Part shown: in pieces, positions 6,375-10,618 of the stretch
How the letters are laid out: every line of letters begins with the position of its first letter
Position numbering within the stretch: position 1 is the first letter of the stretch
Source of the DNA: Rhodospirillales bacterium
Lineage (GTDB): Bacteria > Pseudomonadota > Alphaproteobacteria > UBA9219
Assembly (NCBI GenBank): GCA_015654915.1
Contig: JAATFY010000156.1
Span: 1 to 10,618 of the forward strand
Direction: 5' to 3'
DNA: 10,618 nucleotides
Program-made: the position numbers and the translations under genes
Notes under the pieces: model-generated
Databases searched by the model: none
Told to the model about the DNA's origin: nothing
What the model saw: the letters and a program-made list of their open reading frames with translations, nothing else

Positions 6375-6655
6375 TGCGCGTCCGTATCCTCATGGTCACG
6401 ATCGTGGGGATGCTGGCAGGATGCATTTCCGGTACGCCGAAACAGGACACCTATACCGACAGGGCAGGCCAGACGACGGTCATCGAAAGCGACCGCGAGC
6501 TGTGCGTTCATTCCTGTAACGATGAATATTCACGCTGCATGGATACCGATGCGGCGGAGCGTAACCCCGAGGGCGTAGCCCCGGGCATGTTCGGCGCCAG
6601 CGCCGATTGCCGCAGCGCCCTGCGCAGTTGCTTGCCGGGTTGTAAGGGCAGGTAA
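6374..6655 (+). CDS. Small cysteine-rich lipoprotein coupled to rplQ, unknown function
   Basis: A 93-residue predicted lipoprotein with no family I can name. Residues 1-16 form a short signal peptide and LAGC (14-17) is a good lipobox, so Cys17 should be lipid-modified. The mature part has six more cysteines at 44, 48, 55, 79, 86 and 90. Their spacing is mirror-symmetric: C-x3-C-x6-C, a gap of 23 residues, then C-x6-C-x3-C. That pattern fits two antiparallel helices joined by nested disulfides (44-90, 48-86, 55-79), which is inference. Residue 18 is Ile, so the Asp+2 inner-membrane retention signal is absent and outer-membrane sorting is plausible. It overlaps rplQ by one base and is likely transcribed with the ribosomal operon. 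No terminator is seen in the 10 bases before the convergent gene. Confidence 0.8.
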   Translation: MRVRILMVTIVGMLAGCISGTPKQDTYTDRAGQTTVIESDRELCVHSCNDEYSRCMDTDAAERNPEGVAPGMFGASADCRSALRSCLPGCKGR

Positions 6656-6665
6656 GACTAAAGCT

Positions 6666-7055
6666 TCAGATGTCGGGCTCGGAAGTTCTAACGCCGCTCT
6701 GACCAACTATCTTAGCCGGCCTATATGCTTCAACAGAACCCAGATTCAAAAAGCCCGTTGTAATCGCAACTTTCTTGGCCGCCAATTCCTGTTCGGCCGC
6801 TTTCAATACAGAAAGGTTGTGGTCGGCATTGGCGTTCTTTGGATTTTGACGTTCCAACTCGGCAATTGACTTCCGGATGCCATATAAGCCCAAAAAAGCG
6901 TCGTATGTGCCGCAAGGAGGCTCATCGGGTGCCGCGACCTGCCGGAACAAAAAACCCATATTCCATAATGATGGTGCGGTATCATCGTCTCGCCGCAGAG
7001 TGCGTATGCCCTCTGCATGCCATCTACGCATCAATGAAATTGTTTCCGTACCCAT
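6666..7055 (-). CDS. Hypothetical protein, unknown function
   Basis: A 129-residue protein that I do not recognise. The start ATG at 7055 is well supported by AGGAG six bases upstream on the minus strand. The protein has no signal peptide or clear membrane span. A short helical, charged stretch in the middle (about 60-95, with IAELERQNPKNANADHNLSVLKAAEQELAAKK-like character) could be a coiled or helical segment. The N-terminal third is rich in Arg, Trp and acidic residues, and there is a single Cys. It ends 10 bases from the convergent lipoprotein gene. The 165 bases upstream separate it from another minus-strand gene, so it may have its own promoter; a partial Fur-like sequence lies there. 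Confidence 0.7.
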   Translation of the reverse strand: MGTETISLMRRWHAEGIRTLRRDDDTAPSLWNMGFLFRQVAAPDEPPCGTYDAFLGLYGIRKSIAELERQNPKNANADHNLSVLKAAEQELAAKKVAITTGFLNLGSVEAYRPAKIVGQSGVRTSEPDI

Positions 7056-7080
7056 TTATGTCTCCTGAAAATCGGGACGT

Positions 7081-7099
7081 AAGAATACTGATCATTATC
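7081..7099 (-). promoter_or_regulatory. Partial Fur-box-like sequence upstream of the 6666-7055 gene
   Basis: On the minus strand the stretch from 7099 to 7083 reads GATAATGATCAGTATTC. The first nine bases match the left half of the classical GATAATGATAATCATTATC Fur box exactly, but the right half is degenerate. It lies 26-44 bases upstream of the start codon, where a repressor would act. AT-rich spacers produce such partial matches by chance, so this is only a candidate. Confidence 0.25.
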
Positions 7100-7220
7100 A
7101 ATCCGTGCCCAAAAGAGAAGGGCAAACAATAGTTTCACTGCAAAGTGATTTCGCAGTGCAGCATTAACCATAACCGCAAAGCGGTGTGGCCACATTAAAA
7201 TTGGAACTTTTTTGGGTAGG

Positions 7221-7715
7221 TCAGGCGACCAGATCGACGCTGACGCCGCGGATCGTGGAAGCGCCCGCGCTTGCGACGGCGTTATAAAGGCTCGCCGAGG
7301 AATCGCTGGCAGGAATTACGGCTGGCGTCGCCGTCTGGACGGGCGAGGAATTATCGGCAGAGGTTGTGCTGGACGGCGCCGATACATCCGGCGTGTTGGC
7401 GGAAACTGCCGAAATGTCCGGCGAATTGTTGAAGGACGAATTTGCCGGACTGAAGATCGAAGAACTTGTGGCGGACGGGGAAGACGTACTGATAACGGTC
7501 AAATCCGTCGAAGGCTGCGTCACGGCAGAACTGGCCGCCGGAGTTGATTGGGTGCCCAATGCGGCAAGAGAAGGATTATTTGCCTGCGGCGCCAGCGAAT
7601 TCGTGAAGGCGTTATCAATCGTCAGCGGTTCTTTGGCAAACGGCTTGCCAACGCCGTTCGCATTCGCGGATGTCAGCGATTGAAGGGTCGAAGGTGCAAG
7701 CGGCGTAATGGGCAT
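7221..7715 (-). CDS. Ser/Ala/Thr/Pro-rich, probably disordered protein, unknown function
   Basis: A 164-residue protein of strongly biased composition, rich in Ser, Ala, Thr, Pro, Asn and Val, with no Cys or Trp and a single Met. From about residue 45 to 140 it is low-complexity and likely disordered. Both ends look more ordered: MPITPLAPSTLQSL at the start, and a C-terminal block (SLYNAVASAGASTIRGVSVDLVA) that could be a conserved recognition or secretion element. No signal peptide or membrane span is seen. ATG at 7715 follows AAGGA by seven bases, a good ribosome site. A plus-strand frame at 7366-7683 covers the same bases but lacks a ribosome site, so I prefer the minus strand. It may be an appendage-associated or secreted protein, but nothing in the sequence proves that. 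Confidence 0.65.
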   Translation of the reverse strand: MPITPLAPSTLQSLTSANANGVGKPFAKEPLTIDNAFTNSLAPQANNPSLAALGTQSTPAASSAVTQPSTDLTVISTSSPSATSSSIFSPANSSFNNSPDISAVSANTPDVSAPSSTTSADNSSPVQTATPAVIPASDSSASLYNAVASAGASTIRGVSVDLVA

Positions 7716-7821
7716 GTCTCATTCCTTGGTGATACCGGCGCGTCTACAGCCAAAATTCCGGCCACGCGGCATCGCAAAATTATTAAACTTGTTTCGTGTT
7801 CTGTAGCTCTGATTGTCCGCC

Positions 7822-7827
7822 ATTATA
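7822..7827 (-). promoter_or_regulatory. Perfect -10 box (TATAAT) upstream of the 7221-7715 gene
   Basis: TATAAT on the minus strand, about 107 bases before the start codon at 7715, would give a leader of about 100 nt. At 17-18 bases upstream there is only TACCGG or ATACCG, a poor -35 element, so the promoter may need an activator. A G-tract element lies directly beside it at 7829-7842. Confidence 0.4.
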
Positions 7828-7828
7828 C

Positions 7829-7842
7829 TTAAGGGGGAATAA
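7829..7842. promoter_or_regulatory. G-tract element with AT-rich arms (possible metal-regulator site)
   Basis: TTAAGGGGGAATAA is a run of five G between short AT-rich, roughly inverted arms. Operators of RcnR/CsoR-family nickel and cobalt regulators, including DmeR that controls dmeF in rhizobia, have a G/C-tract between AT-rich inverted arms. It sits in the same intergenic region as dmeF, about 170 bases upstream, but directly beside the -10 box of the divergent gene. The arms are shorter than in known sites, so this is weak. Confidence 0.25.
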
Positions 7843-7901
7843 ATCCGGTATGGTTTCGTGGGTGACTGCTTTCGGCTATCTAATTGATATCTAACATATT
7901 T

Positions 7902-7919
7902 ACTTCTCTTAAGAGAAGT
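7902..7919. promoter_or_regulatory. 18-bp perfect palindrome upstream of dmeF (candidate operator)
   Basis: ACTTCTCTTAAGAGAAGT is a perfect inverted repeat with no central spacer. It lies 91 bases before the dmeF start codon and in a divergent promoter region, so no upstream gene needs a terminator here. A TATTAT at 7931-7936 could be the dmeF -10 box, which would put its -35 region inside the palindrome. A dimeric repressor or activator site is the simplest reading. Confidence 0.5.
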
Positions 7920-8010
7920 TTATTGCCGTGTATTATTCGTCGAACACCATTTTCTGATTAAAATGCTGTTAAGCCTATTGTCTTCTCCGGCACACTTTTG
8001 AGGTCAGCGC

Positions 8011-8934
8011 ATGTCCGTCGAGCATTGTTCTCAATCCGAATTTTATCATGGCCATCTGTTCCACGAGCATGAACGCCGCACATTGGCCGTTGTCATCCTG
8101 ACGGCGGTGATGATGGTGGCCGAGATCGCGGGCGGCTTATGGCTCGGTTCCATGGCGTTGCTGGCGGACGGTTTTCATATGGGAACGCATGTGGGCGCCC
8201 TCGGCATTTCGGCCTTTGCTTATTCCTACGCCCGCCGCCATGCGCACGATCCGCGTTACAGCTTCGGCACCGGCAAGGTCAGCGATCTGGCCGGATTCAG
8301 CAGCGCGATCATCTTGGCTTTCGTCGCGGCCTACGTCATTTACGAATCTGGTCTGCGGTTGGCGGCTCCTGTGCCGATTGCGTATGGGGAAGCTATCGTC
8401 ATCGCCGCCCTCGGCCTCGCGGTAAATGTCGCCAGTGCCCTGATTTTGCAGGGAGCTCATGCGTACCATGACGGCGAAGATGGGCATAATCATGCACATC
8501 ATCACGATAATAATTTCCGTTCGGCCTATGTGCATGTGATGGCGGACGCCGCGACATCGGTGATGGCGCTTGTCGCCCTGTTTTGCGGCTGGCGTTTTGG
8601 CTGGCGCTGGATGGATCCTGTTATGGGCATCCTCGGCGCTATCGTGATCTTGTCGTGGGCACGAAGCCTGATGCGCGATACCAGCGCCGTATTGCTCGAC
8701 CGCGTTCCGCAAACAGCAACCAGCGAAAAAATCCGCCATATCGTAACGGCGCAGGGGGCAGAGATTACTGACCTGCACTTATGGCGCGTGGGGCCGGGCG
8801 CCCATGCTGTCATTATCGCGCTAACTGCGCCGCAGGTGGTCAGTGCCGAGCAGGTGCGTGGCTGGTTAAAACCCTTAGGACTGGCGCATGTGACGATAGA
8901 AATTAACCAAAAACCGCTGCGTGAAAGTATTTAG
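8011..8934 (+). CDS. dmeF: Cation diffusion facilitator, DmeF-type Co/Ni exporter
   Basis: A 307-residue inner-membrane metal/proton antiporter of the CDF family. The sequence closely follows the DmeF branch, which exports cobalt and nickel: RRTLAVVILTAVMMVAEIAGG (TM1), ADGFHMGTHVGALGISAFAYSYARRHA (TM2), FGTGKVSDLAGF, RSAYVHVMADAATSV (TM5), and WMDPVMGILGA (TM6). The transport site is H56 and H60 in TM2 with H175 and D179 in TM5. His60 replaces the Asp usual in zinc transporters, which marks DmeF. A His-rich loop (150-165) lies between TM4 and TM5. The C-terminal cytoplasmic domain (about 217-307) contains DLHLWRVGPGAH. ATG at 8011 follows GAGG by seven bases. No dmeR-like regulator gene is adjacent; a palindrome and a G-tract lie in the upstream region. 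Confidence 0.92.
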   Translation: MSVEHCSQSEFYHGHLFHEHERRTLAVVILTAVMMVAEIAGGLWLGSMALLADGFHMGTHVGALGISAFAYSYARRHAHDPRYSFGTGKVSDLAGFSSAIILAFVAAYVIYESGLRLAAPVPIAYGEAIVIAALGLAVNVASALILQGAHAYHDGEDGHNHAHHHDNNFRSAYVHVMADAATSVMALVALFCGWRFGWRWMDPVMGILGAIVILSWARSLMRDTSAVLLDRVPQTATSEKIRHIVTAQGAEITDLHLWRVGPGAHAVIIALTAPQVVSAEQVRGWLKPLGLAHVTIEINQKPLRESI

Positions 8935-8992
8935 AGGCGCTCTTTTATGTGATAAGAAGAAGCTGGATATATTTTGAAGAAGGAATTGGAAA

Positions 8993-9316
8993 ATGAATTG
9001 GGACATCGCGGCAATTGACAAGGTTTTAACAAAAGATGTCATTACTGAAAATGCTGTCGCAAGAAGTCGGTTTGCAACCTCTGATACGCTGATTGTTTTT
9101 TCGTATAGTCAAGCTTTCGATCGCGCCGAAGCATGGACGCGAATACGGAAAATCGGAAATTCGACCCGCGGGATGTTTTTCCTTCCGAACGAGAATTTGG
9201 CAGGGAGATGGATACCCAAGTCCGATCCACATACTATCCGGCAAATAGAGGCCGTATTCGCCGCAGTTCCGGGCGGGAGATTCAAAAAATTGCCGGGCTT
9301 GAAAGCGGGCGATTAA
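8993..9316 (+). CDS. Hypothetical protein, unknown function
   Basis: A 107-residue soluble protein that I do not recognise. ATG at 8993 is preceded by AAGGAA seven bases upstream, a good ribosome site. There is no signal peptide, membrane span or cysteine. The composition is mixed, with several aromatic residues (WDIAAID, IVFSYSQAFDRAEAW, GMFFLPNENLAGRW) that suggest a small folded domain. It is 58 bases after dmeF and may be read from the same transcript, although a weak TATATT lies in the gap. The base composition is more AT-rich than dmeF. Its stop overlaps the stop of the convergent acyl-CoA dehydrogenase gene by four bases. Confidence 0.7.
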   Translation: MNWDIAAIDKVLTKDVITENAVARSRFATSDTLIVFSYSQAFDRAEAWTRIRKIGNSTRGMFFLPNENLAGRWIPKSDPHTIRQIEAVFAAVPGGRFKKLPGLKAGD

Positions 9317-10618
9317 AACAATTCTTCCGGTGCCGACAGCGTAACGCCCGCGCCCTCAATCACCGTCACGGCCAACGCCCCGCATTGCGGCAGGACATGT
9401 TCCGCATAAAAACGCGCCGTCACGATTTTAGCCGCGAGGAAATCGGGGTCTCCGGCGCGCGAGGCCAAATCTTCCTGCGCCAGTACCGCTGTCTTGATCA
9501 GGTAATAACCGCCTAACGCATTACCCATCAGGCGCAGAAATGGCGCAGCGCTGGCGGCTGCCGCGGCGGCATCGGTTTTGGCTTTCTTCAATATCCACTC
9601 GGCGCTTTCACGCAGATGCGTCAGTGCATGCGATAAATGCCGGTACATGGATTCGCAATCGTCGCCATGCTGCTTCTGCAATTCGGGCATGAATTCTTCG
9701 ATTTCATTCAGCAACTCGCGGAAGGCCGCGCCTTCATCGCGGGCCATCTTGCGGAAAACAAGATCATTGGCCTGAATGCCATTGGTGCCCTCGTAAATCG
9801 CCAGCACGCGGGCATCGCGCATGTGCTGTGCTACGCCGGCTTCCTCGATATAGCCCATGCCGCCGAAAACCTGCACCGCCATCGATGTCACTTCGTTGCT
9901 GAGGTCGGTGAGCCATGCTTTGACGACAGGCGTCAGCAGATCAACGCGGGTAAGCCCCCATTTTTTCTGCGCGTCCTCGTTGCTGCATCGGCTGACATCG
10001 ACGGCATAGGGGCAGGAATAGGCGAGGGCCCGCGCGGCTTCGATGTGCGATTTCATCCAGAGCAGCATACGCCGCACATCGGGGTGGTGAATAATAGTGA
10101 CCGGTGGTTCTTTCGGTTTGTTCAGGTCGCGGCTTTGCACGCGCGTTTTCGCGTAATCCCGCGCCTGCTGATATGCGCGTTCCATAAGGGCGAGGCCCTG
10201 AATGCCGACGCCGATGCGGGCATTGTTCATCATCGTGAACATCGCGGCGATACCGCCGTTTTCGGTGCCGACCAGATAACCTATCGCGCCGCCGTTGTCG
10301 CCATACGCCATCACGCAAGTGGGGCTGGCATGCTGGCCGAGCTTGTGCTCGATCGATACTGTCCGTACGTCGTTTTTGTCGCCGAGGCTGCCATCGTCCT
10401 TTACCAGAATTTTCGGTACCAGAAACAACGACAAGCCTTTAGTTCCTTCCGGCGCATCGGGCAGGCGGGCGAGAACCAGATGGATGATATTGTCGGTCAG
10501 GTCGTGATCGCCGTAGCTGATGAAGCTTTTATTGCCGGCGATGCGGTAATGATCGCCTTCGCGCAAGGCCTTGCAGAGCAACGCGCCGACATCGCAACAA
10601 GCATGAGAATCAGTCAAA
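9313..10618 (-). CDS. Acyl-CoA dehydrogenase, DmdC-like long form (3' part)
   Basis: The C-terminal 434 or so residues of an FAD-dependent acyl-CoA dehydrogenase; the N-terminus lies outside the window. Visible blocks are GNKSFISYGDHDLTDNIIHLVLARLPDAPEGTKGLSLFLVPK, the MMNNARIGVGIQGLALMERAY helix, QVFGGMGYIEE, and YEGTNGIQANDL, whose Glu is the expected catalytic base. After the usual end there is an extra C-terminal helical domain of about 150 residues, as in long acyl-CoA dehydrogenases of the DmdC (3-methylmercaptopropionyl-CoA) group with about 600 residues. Sequence alone does not set the substrate, so DmdC activity is not claimed. The segment normally reading TE-x-x-x-GTD here reads TDSHACCD, an unusual variant of the FAD-contact loop. 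The gene is convergent with the small gene at 8993-9316. Confidence 0.92.
   Translation of the reverse strand, partial: LTDSHACCDVGALLCKALREGDHYRIAGNKSFISYGDHDLTDNIIHLVLARLPDAPEGTKGLSLFLVPKILVKDDGSLGDKNDVRTVSIEHKLGQHASPTCVMAYGDNGGAIGYLVGTENGGIAAMFTMMNNARIGVGIQGLALMERAYQQARDYAKTRVQSRDLNKPKEPPVTIIHHPDVRRMLLWMKSHIEAARALAYSCPYAVDVSRCSNEDAQKKWGLTRVDLLTPVVKAWLTDLSNEVTSMAVQVFGGMGYIEEAGVAQHMRDARVLAIYEGTNGIQANDLVFRKMARDEGAAFRELLNEIEEFMPELQKQHGDDCESMYRHLSHALTHLRESAEWILKKAKTDAAAAAASAAPFLRLMGNALGGYYLIKTAVLAQEDLASRAGDPDFLAAKIVTARFYAEHVLPQCGALAVTVIEGAGVTLSAPEELF

Noticed and set aside
7173..7184. ACCGC-GCGGT hairpin as terminator of the minus-strand gene ending at 7221
   Set aside because: The stem is only five pairs with a 3-nt loop, and no T-run follows on the minus strand.
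7366..7683. Plus-strand frame of 105 codons opposite the Ser/Ala-rich gene
   Set aside because: It begins at GTG without a ribosome site, while the minus-strand frame has a good one and spans the whole region. Not fully excluded.
7750..7785. Sigma-54-like TGGC...TTGG on the minus strand upstream of the Ser/Ala-rich gene
   Set aside because: The downstream element lacks the required GC at the correct spacing.
9133..9516. Plus-strand frame opposite the end of the acyl-CoA dehydrogenase gene
   Set aside because: It overlaps two supported genes and has no ribosome site.

Overview
The window reads as a chromosomal segment of an alphaproteobacterium of moderate GC content. Three things point there: the order purQ–purL–bolA–grxD, the closely alphaproteobacterial-looking S13, S11, RpoA and L17 proteins, and a DmeF-type metal exporter. 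The sequence does not fix the order; a Rhodospirillales-like lineage is a guess. No rRNA, tRNA, CRISPR array, transposase or phage gene was seen.

Layout. (1) 1-3328, plus strand: a purine-synthesis and iron-sulfur operon. It holds the end of purQ, a small secreted cysteine-rich protein of unknown function joined by ATGA overlaps on both sides, purL, a BolA/IbaG-type gene and the CGFS glutaredoxin grxD. (2) 3329-3902: a gap with one doubtful minus-strand gene, then a strong promoter and a structured leader of about 136 nt. (3) 3903-6655, plus strand: the alpha operon rpsM-rpsK-rpoA-rplQ, followed by a translationally coupled cysteine-rich lipoprotein. A strong hairpin separates rpoA from rplQ. 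(4) 6666-7715, minus strand: two unrecognised genes, one of them a Ser/Ala/Thr/Pro-rich, probably disordered protein. (5) 7716-8010: a divergent regulatory region with an 18-bp perfect palindrome and a G-tract element. (6) 8011-9316, plus strand: dmeF and a small unknown gene. (7) 9313-10618, minus strand: the C-terminal part of an acyl-CoA dehydrogenase that runs off the window.

How the genes work together. PurQ supplies ammonia to PurL for the FGAM synthase step, and the BolA and CGFS glutaredoxin proteins form a known Fe-S handling pair. S13, S11, RpoA and L17 link ribosome and RNA polymerase supply in one transcript. The most interesting unexplained elements are the possible transcription attenuator before rpsM, the lipoprotein with mirror-symmetric cysteine spacing after rplQ, the secreted cysteine-rich gene inside the pur operon, and a small reading frame whose good ribosome binding site faces an ACG codon. 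All RNA structures here were folded by eye and no homology search was run.
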